NCBI GenBank assembly: GCA_934122035.1
Contig: CAKOVP010000002.1
Coordinates: 1-57,356 of the forward strand
Direction: 5' to 3'
Origin: an uncultured Clostridia bacterium
GTDB lineage: Bacteria; Bacillota; Clostridia; TANB77; CAG-508
DNA: 57,356 bases
Under the pieces are notes generated by a model. The model had not been told where the DNA came from. It saw only the letters and a program-made list of their open reading frames with translations, and made no database searches. A program made the position numbers and the translations under genes. Positions 42,024 to 50,999 of this stretch are shown here, in pieces (positions within the stretch are counted from its first letter, which is position 1; every line of letters begins with the position of its first letter).

Positions 42024-42896
42024 ATGGAAGAGTTAAAAGATGAAGAAAAAAAACCAGAGGAAGAACTATTTGAATGTTTAAACTGTGGGGCTATGCTCAA
42101 ACCAGAAGAAGAATTTTGTCCTAAATGTGGAATGAAGAAGGGGGAGCAGAGAAAAATAATCTGCCAAAAATGTGGTGCAGAACTTCAATTAAAGCAAAAG
42201 TTTTGCCCTAAGTGTGGAACAAAAACAAAAGTGGAAATGGATGATATTGTAAATTCTGTAAAAAAAGATTGTAGAGAAACGATGAAATCAATAAAAATAA
42301 AGAGAATACATATTATGCTGTTTGTAATTATATGTATAATTGCATTTGTGGTAATAAGATTTTCTGCTGACTTTATAAAGAAAATGAGTGTAACGGTAGA
42401 TGATTTACTGGCAGAAGGAAAATATACAGAAGCATATCAAAAAGCAAAAAATGAAGAAAAAGATGATGTTATACTTGAAAATACACTTGCAGTATTATCA
42501 AATAAAATATCAGAAGGATTAAAAAATCCAGCATCGTTTTCGCTTACATCTGCTTGGTTTGACAAGGACAATAAGAAAATTGTTATGAATGTAAGCGGAA
42601 CTAATAGCTATGGAGGTGTAGTTTCGTCATACTACTATTGCACATATAGCAACACAGACAATAAATATGAGGTTTATTGTAGCTTATCGGATTTAAGCAA
42701 CGAAACATATTCAAAATATGATTCATCAGATGAAAAAATGGAAAAACTAATAAAAAATGTGGCAAGAAGTGTAGTAAAAGGTATTATTTACAAAGATGAA
42801 TATAAAGTTCAAGGAAAAATGATAAACAATATAAATAAACTATTTAAAGAAAAGAAATTAAATGACATTGAACTCATAAAAACAGAAACAGTTTAA
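42024..42896 (+). CDS. Double zinc-ribbon membrane protein with LKNPxS domain
   Basis: Two zinc ribbons open the protein (CLNCGAMLKPEEEFCPKCG and CQKCGAELQLKQKFCPKCG, residues 18-70). One membrane segment follows (about 96-115), then a C-terminal outside domain with ISEGLKNPASFSLTSAW and YYYCTYSNTDNKYEVYC. The same domain occurs in the preceding gene. Zinc-ribbon plus membrane anchor is a common clostridial envelope architecture of unknown role. GGGGGAAG lies 6 bases before the ATG. Confidence 0.7.
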   Translation: MEELKDEEKKPEEELFECLNCGAMLKPEEEFCPKCGMKKGEQRKIICQKCGAELQLKQKFCPKCGTKTKVEMDDIVNSVKKDCRETMKSIKIKRIHIMLFVIICIIAFVVIRFSADFIKKMSVTVDDLLAEGKYTEAYQKAKNEEKDDVILENTLAVLSNKISEGLKNPASFSLTSAWFDKDNKKIVMNVSGTNSYGGVVSSYYYCTYSNTDNKYEVYCSLSDLSNETYSKYDSSDEKMEKLIKNVARSVVKGIIYKDEYKVQGKMINNINKLFKEKKLNDIELIKTETV

Positions 42897-43135
42897 TTAA
42901 TGACTCCTTTATTAAACAACATATATTTTATAATGCTGTATGGTTTTGAAACACTAGGTATTATAATAATATTGTTGTTTTTTTTATACCTGCAACAAAA
43001 TTATGTAAATTGTATATGATATTATTTCTTCAACTATTAATTTATACATAAAAATATTACTAAAATTGCAAACAAATTTGCTTGAAGTATATATTTTTCT
43101 TTGATATAATATAAACATATAAAAAGGGGATTACT

Positions 43136-43885
43136 ATGCCAAAATTTTTTGTAAAACAAAATCAAATTAATAATGATCAAATAAATATAATAGAAGATGA
43201 TGTTAATCATATTAGAAATGTTCTTAGAATGAAAAAAGATGATACAATTCAAGTTTGTAACCAAGAAACTGGAGAAAACTTTATTGCAAGGATAAATCTA
43301 ATAGAAAAAAATAATATAAACTGTAAAATTATAGAGAAAATGGATGAAAGTACAGAATCCAATGTTCAAATTACTCTTTTTCAGGGACTTCCAAAATTTG
43401 ATAAAATGGAGTTTATTATTCAAAAAAATACAGAAATTGGTGTGTGCACGATTGTTCCAGTTATTATGGATAGAACAATTGTAAAACTAGATGAAAAAGA
43501 TAAAACTAGAAAATTAGAACGTTTCAATAAAATAGCAGAAATAGCTGCAAAACAGTCTATGAGGGATAGAATTCCAGAAGTTACACCTTTTATAAAATCA
43601 AAAGAAATATCAAATTTTATAGATGATTATGACATAATTATTGTTGCATATGAAAATGAACATACACATATGTTAAAACAAACTTTAAAGGAAATAACAG
43701 TTAAAGAAAATTATAAAATAGGAATAGTAATTGGACCAGAAGGTGGAATTTCGGAAAAAGAAATAGAGATGTTTGAAGAACTAAACTTTAAATTGGTTTC
43801 ATTAGGAAAAAGAATTTTAAGAACAGAAACAGCAGGACTTGTACTTGCAAGTAATATTATATATGAATTAGAAGAAAGGGAGTAG
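43136..43885 (+). CDS. rsmE: 16S rRNA (uracil-1498-N3)-methyltransferase
   Basis: It methylates U1498 of 16S rRNA using S-adenosylmethionine. It has the N-terminal PUA-like part (VNHIRNVLRMKKDDTIQVCN) and the SPOUT knot: LFQGLPKFDKMEFIIQKNTEIGV, AAKQSMRDRIPEV, IVIGPEGGISEKEIEMF and SLGKRILRTETAGLVLAS. 249 residues, typical. AAAAGGGG precedes the ATG. The next gene starts 6 bases later, so they are co-transcribed. Confidence 0.96.
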   Translation: MPKFFVKQNQINNDQINIIEDDVNHIRNVLRMKKDDTIQVCNQETGENFIARINLIEKNNINCKIIEKMDESTESNVQITLFQGLPKFDKMEFIIQKNTEIGVCTIVPVIMDRTIVKLDEKDKTRKLERFNKIAEIAAKQSMRDRIPEVTPFIKSKEISNFIDDYDIIIVAYENEHTHMLKQTLKEITVKENYKIGIVIGPEGGISEKEIEMFEELNFKLVSLGKRILRTETAGLVLASNIIYELEERE

Positions 43886-43891
43886 GATAAA

Positions 43892-44956
43892 ATGGCTAAA
43901 GAATTAGAAAAAGAAGACGAAGTAAAAAAAGATTCAGAAGCTAAGGAAAATACCAATGGTTCAGAAAAAACAGTAAAATCTGCAAAAACAACTAAAAAAC
44001 AAACTACTAAAAGAAGCACAAAAAAAGTAGATGCAAAAGAGGCAGCAGAGCAAGAAAATAAAGAACAGCCAAAAGAAAAGAAGCCAGCTACAAAAACCAG
44101 TAATGCTAAAAAAGGTTCTGCTTCTACAAAGACTACTGTAAAAAGAAAAACAATTACAAAAAAGGAAGCGGAAATTGATAATAAAAAAATAGAAAATGTT
44201 GAGACAAATAAAGAAAAGCCGGCAAAAGCATCAACTAAAAAACAGACTACTACCAAGTCAAAATCTACAGCAAAAAAAACTACAAATTCTAAAACAAAAA
44301 TAGAAGTTAAAAATGAGAAAAAGGATGCTAAAAAAATTGCTAGATCTAAAGAAATAAAAGAATCTAAGAAGAAAGACGAAAAGGTTAGAGCAATTATCTC
44401 TGAACAGCTAAATAATATAAATCAAATTGAAACAATAGAAGAAAAGCCAGTAAAGAAGCAGTCTAAGAAAAAAGTTGATGCCGAAAAAATTGCAGAAGAA
44501 ATAGAAAAAGCAAATAAAATGCCAAAAGAAAAGAAAAAAGAAGTATTAAAAAAAGTTGGATTAAATATTTTAATTGCGGCTATAATAGCTATATATTTTG
44601 CTTTTGTAATTATGGGATTCAAAAATATAGAAAGAACTGTATATATAAAAGATTTAAAAGTTTTTAGTTTGGTAATAATAGCATTTGCAGTAATATTATT
44701 TGAACAAGCATATAATAAAGACAGTGGTAAAATTGCAATATTTGGAATAGAAACACTTGTTATTGCAATAACAACATTAATATCTTTATATATAGCTATA
44801 CTATATGATAGCAAATTCATAATATATAATGGAATTGTTTGCGGTGTAGCTGTTATTTATTACATTATAAAATCAATTGCAATATTTATAAGAGAAAGAA
44901 GAAACTGGAAAAACGGAATAAGTGATGTAAAAGATATTGTTAATGATGAAGAATAG
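43892..44956 (+). CDS. Lys-rich low-complexity protein with four membrane segments
   Basis: Residues 1-215 are Lys/Thr/Ala/Glu-rich repeats (KSTKK, KKQTTK, AKKTT patterns) that are probably disordered and strongly basic, like histone-H1-type tails. Four hydrophobic segments follow between about 225 and 335, with a short charged end. I recognise no family. The basic tail would lie in the cytosol and might bind nucleic acid or the membrane surface. It is 6 bases behind rsmE. Confidence 0.6.
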   Translation: MAKELEKEDEVKKDSEAKENTNGSEKTVKSAKTTKKQTTKRSTKKVDAKEAAEQENKEQPKEKKPATKTSNAKKGSASTKTTVKRKTITKKEAEIDNKKIENVETNKEKPAKASTKKQTTTKSKSTAKKTTNSKTKIEVKNEKKDAKKIARSKEIKESKKKDEKVRAIISEQLNNINQIETIEEKPVKKQSKKKVDAEKIAEEIEKANKMPKEKKKEVLKKVGLNILIAAIIAIYFAFVIMGFKNIERTVYIKDLKVFSLVIIAFAVILFEQAYNKDSGKIAIFGIETLVIAITTLISLYIAILYDSKFIIYNGIVCGVAVIYYIIKSIAIFIRERRNWKNGISDVKDIVNDEE

Positions 44957-45091
44957 TATTATTTGTAATAAAATGTAAGCAAAAAAGAAAATGAAATTAC
45001 TAAAAAAGCTGGACTAATCTTATAAAAAGTAGTAAAATAAAAAATATGGTAACATAAAATTCAAGAAGAGAAGAAAGAGGGTAATTTAATT

Positions 45092-45280
45092 ATGATGGTA
45101 AAACCAACAGTACCAGAATTATTAGAGAAGGTACAAAACAGATATATATTAGTACTTGCAACAGCCAAAAGAGCAAGACAAATTGCAGCAGGAGACAAAA
45201 TGTTAGTAAAAACAGATGATGTTGCTCCAGTTTCAATTGCAGCAGATGAAATAGAAGAAGGAAAGGTAGAAGTATGCTAG
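45092..45280 (+). CDS. rpoZ: RNA polymerase omega subunit
   Basis: The 62 residues carry the omega signature: VPELLEKVQNRYILVLATAKRARQIAAG followed by VAPVSIAADEIEEGKV. It helps assemble RNA polymerase. GAGGG lies 10 bases before the first ATG; the second ATG one codon later is equally possible. It overlaps gmk by 7 bases. The order rpoZ-gmk is the reverse of the common gmk-rpoZ arrangement. Confidence 0.92.
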   Translation: MMVKPTVPELLEKVQNRYILVLATAKRARQIAAGDKMLVKTDDVAPVSIAADEIEEGKVEVC

Positions 45281-45849
45281 TATTATTATCTGGAGTATCT
45301 GGTGCAGGAAAAGATACTATAAAAAAAGAATTAATAAGAAGAAACGAAAATATAACATCACTTCCATCTTATACAGACAGAGCACCAAGAGAAGGCGAAG
45401 TAAATGGTCAAATTTATAACTTCATTTCTACAGAAGAATTTGAACAATTAATAAAAGACGATGATTTATACGAATATGATGTTCATCACGACCATTATTA
45501 TGGAACCTCTAAAAAAATATTAAATGAACGTTTAGCAAGTGGTAAGATAATAGTAAAAGATATTGATGTGAATGGAACAGAAAATCTTAAGAAATTACTA
45601 GAAAAAGATACTAGAATAGTAACAATATTCTTACGTGTTCCAAAGGAAGAGTTAGAAAGAAGACTAAAAAGAAGAAATCCTAATGCGGATCCAAAGGAAA
45701 TAATTTTAAGATTAAACAGATTTGACTACGAAGAGTCTAAAATTGGATTGTATGATTATGTAATAAAAAATAATGATTTAGAAAAGACAATCCAAATAAT
45801 TACAACAATAATAAAATATGAAAAAGGACTACAAAATCCAGAGTTCTAG
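45274..45849 (+). CDS. gmk: Guanylate kinase
   Basis: It phosphorylates GMP to GDP. The P-loop is SGVSGAGKDT (residues 6-15), followed by the GMP-binding S-Y-T-R-P-like stretch (LPSYTDRAPREGEVNGQIYNF) with Tyr and Arg, and the lid region RRLKRRNPNADPKEI. 191 residues, typical. The start codon lies inside rpoZ, so translation is coupled. A perfect-stem terminator follows. Confidence 0.95.
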   Translation: MLVLLSGVSGAGKDTIKKELIRRNENITSLPSYTDRAPREGEVNGQIYNFISTEEFEQLIKDDDLYEYDVHHDHYYGTSKKILNERLASGKIIVKDIDVNGTENLKKLLEKDTRIVTIFLRVPKEELERRLKRRNPNADPKEIILRLNRFDYEESKIGLYDYVIKNNDLEKTIQIITTIIKYEKGLQNPEF

Positions 45850-45853
45850 AAAT

Positions 45854-45890
45854 AAAAGTTGTTAAAATTTATATTTTAGCAGCTTTTTTA
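45854..45890 (+). terminator. Terminator after gmk
   Basis: AAAAGTTGTTAAAAT pairs over 15 bp with ATTTTAGCAGCTTTT (two G-U pairs) around a 4-base loop, then T-run. Confidence 0.88.
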
Positions 45891-45912
45891 GATTTGTTTT
45901 AATGACATAATA

Positions 45913-45941
45913 TTGCACTTTATGTAAATTTATGGTATAAT
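45913..45941 (+). promoter_or_regulatory. Sigma-A promoter of the G+C-rich orphan gene
   Basis: TTGCAC (45913-45918), 17 bases, TATAAT (45936-45941). The flanks are as A+T-rich as the host chromosome. Confidence 0.65.
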
Positions 45942-46005
45942 GTAAAAAGACTACGGGTTTACCGTGTCATAAATATTTTCTACACCAACTGGGGAGGAAA
46001 AACAA

Positions 46006-46455
46006 ATGAGTCAAATTTCTAAGTTAGTTGTTTGCGGTGACGCACAGAGTATGGTGCTCAATTTTAACGATAAGGGCAACCTGGATGCTGTGTTCTTCGC
46101 CGAAGGCGATAATGGGCGGGAAACTTACAAGTTGAACCCTGTGAGCCATGAACAGCCGATTACCAAAGAGGTGCGACAGCGTGTTTTTTCCATTCTCTTC
46201 TTTGAATCAATGAAGAGCGAGAAGGGGCATGAAAACATGACGGCCGTCTTGAACCAAATCAGCGGCGAAGATGAAGCTGTTGCTGAGCAGGTCATCGAGA
46301 GCATTCGCGGCAAGTGCCTGGATTTCTACACTTTTCTTCGCAAGAAGGAAATGAAAAAGGCCTTTGCGGATTTTGCCGAAGGCGAAAGATGCATTGACGA
46401 GTACGTGGCGGAGCTCAAAGCTGAGCTTGGTATCGACCAGAAAAACAACGGCTAA
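46006..46455 (+). CDS. Uncharacterised protein encoded at unusually high G+C
   Basis: I do not recognise the family. 149 residues, soluble, acidic and helical (RKKEMKKAFADFAEGERC), with no membrane segment. GGGGAGG lies 10 bases before the ATG. Codon use is unlike everything around: about half G+C, with CTG, GCC, CGC and TCG, while neighbours are mostly A/T at third positions. It contains the only in-frame CGG of the window that is not rescued by a +1 shift (46117, GGG CGG GAA). Promoter and terminator are present, so it may be expressed. Most likely recently acquired, or recoded for a reason I cannot see. Confidence 0.7.
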   Translation: MSQISKLVVCGDAQSMVLNFNDKGNLDAVFFAEGDNGRETYKLNPVSHEQPITKEVRQRVFSILFFESMKSEKGHENMTAVLNQISGEDEAVAEQVIESIRGKCLDFYTFLRKKEMKKAFADFAEGERCIDEYVAELKAELGIDQKNNG

Positions 46456-46464
46456 GATGCTCAA

Positions 46465-46512
46465 AAAGATGCTATGTGAATGTGTAAAAAACGTTCATGT
46501 AGCTTCTTTTTA
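46465..46512 (+). terminator. Terminator after the G+C-rich gene
   Basis: AGATGCTATGTGAATGT pairs imperfectly with ACGTTCATGTAGCTTCT, followed by a T-run. Confidence 0.7.
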
Positions 46513-46582
46513 TGCCAATTTATCTTGACATAAATTTATAGTATGATAAAATAAGAACATAAAAAATATGAAAGGCAAAATA

Positions 46583-47980
46583 ATGAATCAAAAGAAACAA
46601 CTTCTTGGAAATACATTAATAATAGCAATAGGAAAATTAAGTACTCAGGTAATATCATTTTTGTTATTACCTTTATATACGTCAAAATTAAGTACAGCAG
46701 AATATGGAACATATGATTTTTTAGTTACATTATCTACATTTCTATTGCCAATAATAACTCTTCTTATGGAAGAGTCTATGTTTAGATTTTTAATAGATGC
46801 AGAAGACTTAAAAGAGAAAAAAAGAGTAATTACTGCAACCGTTATATACACACTTGTTGGAACTGTACTGTTTACGGTAATTGCATCAATTGCAATGGGA
46901 ATAATGAAATATGAATATGCATTTGTATTTATACTATTCATAATTTCTAATATTTTAATTGGACTAAGCAATGCACTTGCAAGAGGAATGGGAAAAATAA
47001 AATTATATTCTTTATCAAATTTTATTTTAGGTGCCTCTACAATTGTTTTAAATATTATATTCATAGTTGGAGCAAAGCTTGGTGTAACAGGCCTTCTATG
47101 GGCAAATACAATAGCAAATACTGCAACAGCATTAATTATATTTGCTAGACTTCATTTAATACAATTCATAAGCAGAAAAGACTTAAGCAAAAAAACAGTA
47201 TTAGAAATGGTAAAATATTCTGCACCGCTTGTTCCAAATAATTTATCTTGGATAATTATTAGTTTATCAGACAGATTAATGCTTACTTGGATGGCTGGAG
47301 CAGATGCAAACGGAATTTATTCAATAGCAAATAAATTTCCTAACATTGTTTATACCTGTTATGGATTTTTCTCAACAGCTTGGAAGGAATCAGCAGCAAG
47401 AATTTTGAAGGAAGATAATAAAACAGAATATTATAACGGTATATACAAAGATATTAAATTTTTCCTAAAAGCAATAGTAATTGGACTAATTGCAGTTATG
47501 CCATTTGCTTTTCCATTACTTGTAGATTCAAGCTATAGTGATGCTTATAAATATATTCCATTGCTTATAATATCAATTTATTACACTAATATGTCTAACT
47601 TTTATGGAGGTATTTTTACAGCTTTTAAAGATACAAAAATAATGGGAACTACTACAGTTGCAGCTGCAATTATAAACATTGCAATAAATGCAATATTTAT
47701 ACCAAAATACGGAATTTATGCGGCAACATTTTCAACTTTAATATCAAATGTACTTGTATATTTTTATAGAAGATATAAATTAAAGGATTATATAAAACTA
47801 AAAAGCAAGTTTAATTATGTATTTTGGGCACTTCTAGCACTAACATTATTTACATATTACAAAAACAATATGATAATAAACGTAATAATGTTTATTATAG
47901 TGCTTGCATACTGTATATTTACAAATCAAAGTTTCTTAAGAGGAATTATGAAACCAATAATGAATAAACTAAAAAGATAG
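46583..47980 (+). CDS. Polysaccharide flippase (Wzx/MATE-like)
   Basis: About 14 membrane segments across 465 residues. The N-terminus NTLIIAIGKLSTQVISFLLLPLYTSKLSTAEYGTYDF is the hallmark of the polysaccharide biosynthesis/export family (Wzx-type flippases). Such proteins move lipid-linked glycans across the cytoplasmic membrane. No glycosyltransferases are nearby, so the cargo is unknown. The ATG at 46583 is 7 bases after AAAGG; the upstream in-frame ATG lacks a site. Confidence 0.88.
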   Translation: MNQKKQLLGNTLIIAIGKLSTQVISFLLLPLYTSKLSTAEYGTYDFLVTLSTFLLPIITLLMEESMFRFLIDAEDLKEKKRVITATVIYTLVGTVLFTVIASIAMGIMKYEYAFVFILFIISNILIGLSNALARGMGKIKLYSLSNFILGASTIVLNIIFIVGAKLGVTGLLWANTIANTATALIIFARLHLIQFISRKDLSKKTVLEMVKYSAPLVPNNLSWIIISLSDRLMLTWMAGADANGIYSIANKFPNIVYTCYGFFSTAWKESAARILKEDNKTEYYNGIYKDIKFFLKAIVIGLIAVMPFAFPLLVDSSYSDAYKYIPLLIISIYYTNMSNFYGGIFTAFKDTKIMGTTTVAAAIINIAINAIFIPKYGIYAATFSTLISNVLVYFYRRYKLKDYIKLKSKFNYVFWALLALTLFTYYKNNMIINVIMFIIVLAYCIFTNQSFLRGIMKPIMNKLKR

Positions 47981-48158
47981 ATTTTTATTTATTAGTAACA
48001 TAGAAATAAATTTCCGAAGAACAAATCTGAAAATTTGTCCATATGAGAAAACTTATGAAATAAATTTACCGTGTCCACTATTGGATTTATTAAGAACATT
48101 ATACAAAAGTATAAGAAAATCAAAATTATAACAAAATTATTTTGAAAGGAATTGAAAG

Positions 48159-48620
48159 ATGAACTATTCAGAAGAATACGACAAAGCAAAGTCGAAAGTT
48201 CTAAAATACATATTATACAAAAAAAGAAGCAAACAAGAAGTGAAAAATAAATTTAGTTCTGTAATCTCTAATGAAATGTTAGAAGAAATAATGGATGAGC
48301 TAGAAGAAAATGGCTATATTAATGACAACAGCTATATAGAAAGAGCTGTTGCAGAATTTATAGCATTAAATAATTTATCTTTAAAAGAAGTAAAATACAA
48401 GCTAATGGCTAAAGGCATTTCTTCTAGTTTAATAGAAGATTACATTAGTGAAAATGAAGAAAAAATGCAAGAATATGAAATAAATTCTGCTAAAAACATA
48501 ATAATAAAAAAGCAAAATCAAATGACAGATGAAGAAATTATGACTCATTTATTGAAAAAAGGCTATAAAACTTCTAATATTAGAAACGCAATAAAGAAAA
48601 TAGATGATGACGAGCTATAA
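48159..48620 (+). CDS. recX: Regulatory protein RecX
   Basis: It modulates RecA filaments. Three-helix repeats are visible: AKSKVLKYILYKKRSKQEVKNKF, NGYINDNSYIERAVAEFI, then LSLKEVKYKLMAKGISSSLIEDYI and MTHLLKKGYKTSNIRNAIKK. 153 residues, typical. AAAGGAA lies before the ATG. scpA follows after 22 bases. Confidence 0.9.
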   Translation: MNYSEEYDKAKSKVLKYILYKKRSKQEVKNKFSSVISNEMLEEIMDELEENGYINDNSYIERAVAEFIALNNLSLKEVKYKLMAKGISSSLIEDYISENEEKMQEYEINSAKNIIIKKQNQMTDEEIMTHLLKKGYKTSNIRNAIKKIDDDEL

Positions 48621-48642
48621 AAAATAGAAAAGGAAAAATAAA

Positions 48643-49398
48643 ATGTCAGGAATTTTAACATTAGAAACAAATAAATATGCAATAAAAATAGAAAATTTTG
48701 AAGGACCATTAGACTTGTTATGTCATTTAATAGACAAAAACAAAATGGACATAAACGACATAAAACTTACTCAAATAACAGACCAGTATATTGAGTACAT
48801 AAATAAAATGGAAGAAATGAACTTAGAAATAACTAGCGAATTTATAATAATGGCTTCAACATTAATATATTTAAAATCAAAAAGCCTACTTCCAAAAGAA
48901 TCAACTGCAGAAGAGGATATTTCTGAAGAAGAGCTATTAAGAAGAATTATAGAATATAAAAAATATAAAGAAATTACAAAAACATTAAAGCAAATGTATG
49001 AAAGCAGTGCAATTAGATTTTATAAATTGCCAGATACTATAGAGCTTCCAAAGCAAAAACTTGAAAAAAATTACGAAAAACAAACAATAGTAAATGTATA
49101 TGAACAGCTAATACAAAGAAACAACGAAAAAGTAAATCAAAACGCAAAAAATATAGAAAAAATTGCAATAACAGATAAATATTCAGTAGCAAGCAAAGTA
49201 AAGGAAATGCTAAGAGCATTAGTAATCAGTCCAAAATTTGTATTTAATGCAATGTTCTCATTAAAAAAATGCGAAAAAGAAGAAGTGGTAACTGCATTTT
49301 CGGGATTGCTAGAATTATCTAGAAGAAGTAAAGTAACAACAATACAAAACGAGCTTTTTGGAGACATATCAGTACAAAAAAGCAATAACAATGATTAA
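48643..49398 (+). CDS. scpA: Segregation and condensation protein ScpA
   Basis: It is the kleisin of the SMC condensin complex in chromosome segregation. The start FEGPLDLLCHLIDKNKMDINDIKLTQITDQYIEYI and SEFIIMASTLIYLKSKSLLP are diagnostic; the C-terminal winged helix (KKCEKEEVVTAFSGLLELSRR) is present. 251 residues. The usual partner scpB is not directly downstream; a DUF2953 gene follows, as in many Clostridia. Confidence 0.95.
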   Translation: MSGILTLETNKYAIKIENFEGPLDLLCHLIDKNKMDINDIKLTQITDQYIEYINKMEEMNLEITSEFIIMASTLIYLKSKSLLPKESTAEEDISEEELLRRIIEYKKYKEITKTLKQMYESSAIRFYKLPDTIELPKQKLEKNYEKQTIVNVYEQLIQRNNEKVNQNAKNIEKIAITDKYSVASKVKEMLRALVISPKFVFNAMFSLKKCEKEEVVTAFSGLLELSRRSKVTTIQNELFGDISVQKSNNND

Positions 49399-49500
49399 AT
49401 AAAAGAAAAATGGAAAAACTAATATCAAAATAAATCCGAAAGGAGAAAGGGATTAATCAATTTAATAGAGTATTTCTATATAATTGATTTTGCAAGAAAA

Positions 49501-50166
49501 ATGATATTAGTTTTTATTTTATGTTTTATTATTGCTATTATAATAGTGATGATAATATTTTCAAAGATAGAGATAAAAATACATAGACTTGATATTAGCA
49601 ATATAGAAAGAAAAAAGAACAATGACAAATTACTTATACAAATATCTTTAAAAATTGGAAAACTAGAATGGATAAAGTTCAAAATAAATAAAGAAAAATT
49701 AGCAAAACTATATGTAAAAATAAAACAAAAGGAAGCAGAGGAAAAGACTCAGGTTACAAAAGAAAAAATAGAAAACAATTTAAAAGAGGCAATAAAAAGT
49801 AAAGAAGTTAGAAAAATGATACTATCAACAAAAATCAGTCTAGAAAAATTTAATGCAAACATATCGTTGGGTAGTGAGGACTTTATTTTAACTTCGTATT
49901 TAGTTGCAACAGTTGCTATGACTATTTCTAATATATTGCCACATATAGTAAGTAAAAATGCAGATGCAAGAAAGATAATTCACTACAGAATTGTTCCAAT
50001 TTATAAAGAGGAAAACATTTACAAAATTCACGTTAGTATGAATTTAAATACAGAAGTATTGCACTTGATAAAAATAGTAATAAAAATAATGAAGATTAAC
50101 AAGGAAAGCCAATTAAAATCAAAGTTGAATGACAAACAGAATAAAATTGAAAATAATTTATTGTAA
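49501..50166 (+). CDS. DUF2953 membrane-anchored protein
   Basis: One N-terminal membrane segment, then about 190 basic/acidic residues containing KLLIQISLKIGKLEWIKF and HYRIVPIYKEENIYKIHVSMNL, typical of DUF2953. In Clostridia this gene is often next to ytfJ and scpA, as here, suggesting a sporulation link that is not proven. The ATG has no good ribosome site; GGAGAAAGGG lies 50 bases upstream with the frame open but without a standard start in between, so the true start is uncertain. Confidence 0.75.
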   Translation: MILVFILCFIIAIIIVMIIFSKIEIKIHRLDISNIERKKNNDKLLIQISLKIGKLEWIKFKINKEKLAKLYVKIKQKEAEEKTQVTKEKIENNLKEAIKSKEVRKMILSTKISLEKFNANISLGSEDFILTSYLVATVAMTISNILPHIVSKNADARKIIHYRIVPIYKEENIYKIHVSMNLNTEVLHLIKIVIKIMKINKESQLKSKLNDKQNKIENNLL

Positions 50167-50273
50167 TCAATTTTTATAAATACAAAACATATATACTGAA
50201 AAAATTATATATGTATAAAAATTACCAATTTTGAGCATACTTATAAAAATAAAATAAGAAAGAAGTGAAAAGT

Positions 50274-50909
50274 ATGGGAGAGCATCCAATAGAAAATTTA
50301 ATGAGTACGGCAATGAATAGTATTAAAGACATGATTGATGTAAACACAATAATAGGAGAGCCAATACAGGCATCAAACAGTACGGTTATAATTCCAATCT
50401 CAAAAGTAGGATTTGGATTTGCAGCAGGTGGCAGCGAATTTAGAGGAGAAACAATAGACGAATACACTAAAAGAGACAAAGAGGAACAGGTTCAATATAG
50501 ACTTCCATTTGGAGGCGGATCTGGTGCAGGAGTTAGCATAGCTCCAGTAGCATTTTTAGTAGTACAACCTAATAATGTAAAATTACTTCCAGTAGAACAT
50601 AATTCTTGCTTAGATAGACTATTAGATTATGTACCAGATTTGATAGAAAAGGTAAATGGAACATTAAATAAACAAATGCAGAACAAAAAGGAAGAAAAGA
50701 TGCAAGAAAATAAGCAAAAGGAAAAGCAAAGACAAGAAGAAAGAGAAGATAAAAAACAATCTGTAAATAACTATATAGAAACACAGGGAGAAGTAGTAAA
50801 AAGCGAAGAAATACCTGCAAATTCTCAAGTAAAACCCAGAAAAAATATAAAATACAGAAAACCTGTGGACTACGACTTTGAATTTGACGAAACAGATGAC
50901 TTCGAGTAA
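50274..50909 (+). CDS. ytfJ: Sporulation protein YtfJ (GerW family)
   Basis: The start MGEHPIENLMSTAMNSIKDMIDVNTIIGEPI and the Gly-rich ISKVGFGFAAGGSEF...PFGGGSGAGVSIAPVAFLVV are diagnostic of the YtfJ/GerW family; Bacillus GerW is made in the forespore and is needed for germination. The C-terminal 80 residues are a charged Lys/Glu/Gln tail ending in acidic DFEFDETDDFE, longer than in Bacillus. The ATG was chosen over a GTG 9 bases upstream; the ribosome site AGAAAGAAG is weak. Confidence 0.93.
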   Translation: MGEHPIENLMSTAMNSIKDMIDVNTIIGEPIQASNSTVIIPISKVGFGFAAGGSEFRGETIDEYTKRDKEEQVQYRLPFGGGSGAGVSIAPVAFLVVQPNNVKLLPVEHNSCLDRLLDYVPDLIEKVNGTLNKQMQNKKEEKMQENKQKEKQRQEEREDKKQSVNNYIETQGEVVKSEEIPANSQVKPRKNIKYRKPVDYDFEFDETDDFE

Positions 50910-50914
50910 AAATT

Positions 50915-50945
50915 TCGCCCAAAGGGGACGTCCCTTTTTGGGCGA
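50915..50945. repeat. Dispersed GGGACGTCCC palindrome, copy 4
   Basis: TCGCCCA-AAGG-GGACGTCC-CTTT-TTGGGCGA, nearly identical to copy 1, just after the ytfJ stop. Confidence 0.85.
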
Positions 50946-50963
50946 TTCTGATGCAAAATTGTA

Positions 50964-50993
50964 TTGACAGATTAATAAGTAGGGTGCTATAAT
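50964..50993 (+). promoter_or_regulatory. Strong sigma-A promoter for the 5S-like RNA
   Basis: Perfect TTGACA (50964-50969) and TATAAT (50988-50993), spacing 18, with an extended -10 TG. This is the best promoter in the window, which fits an abundant RNA. Confidence 0.75.
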
Positions 50994-50999
50994 ATTATT

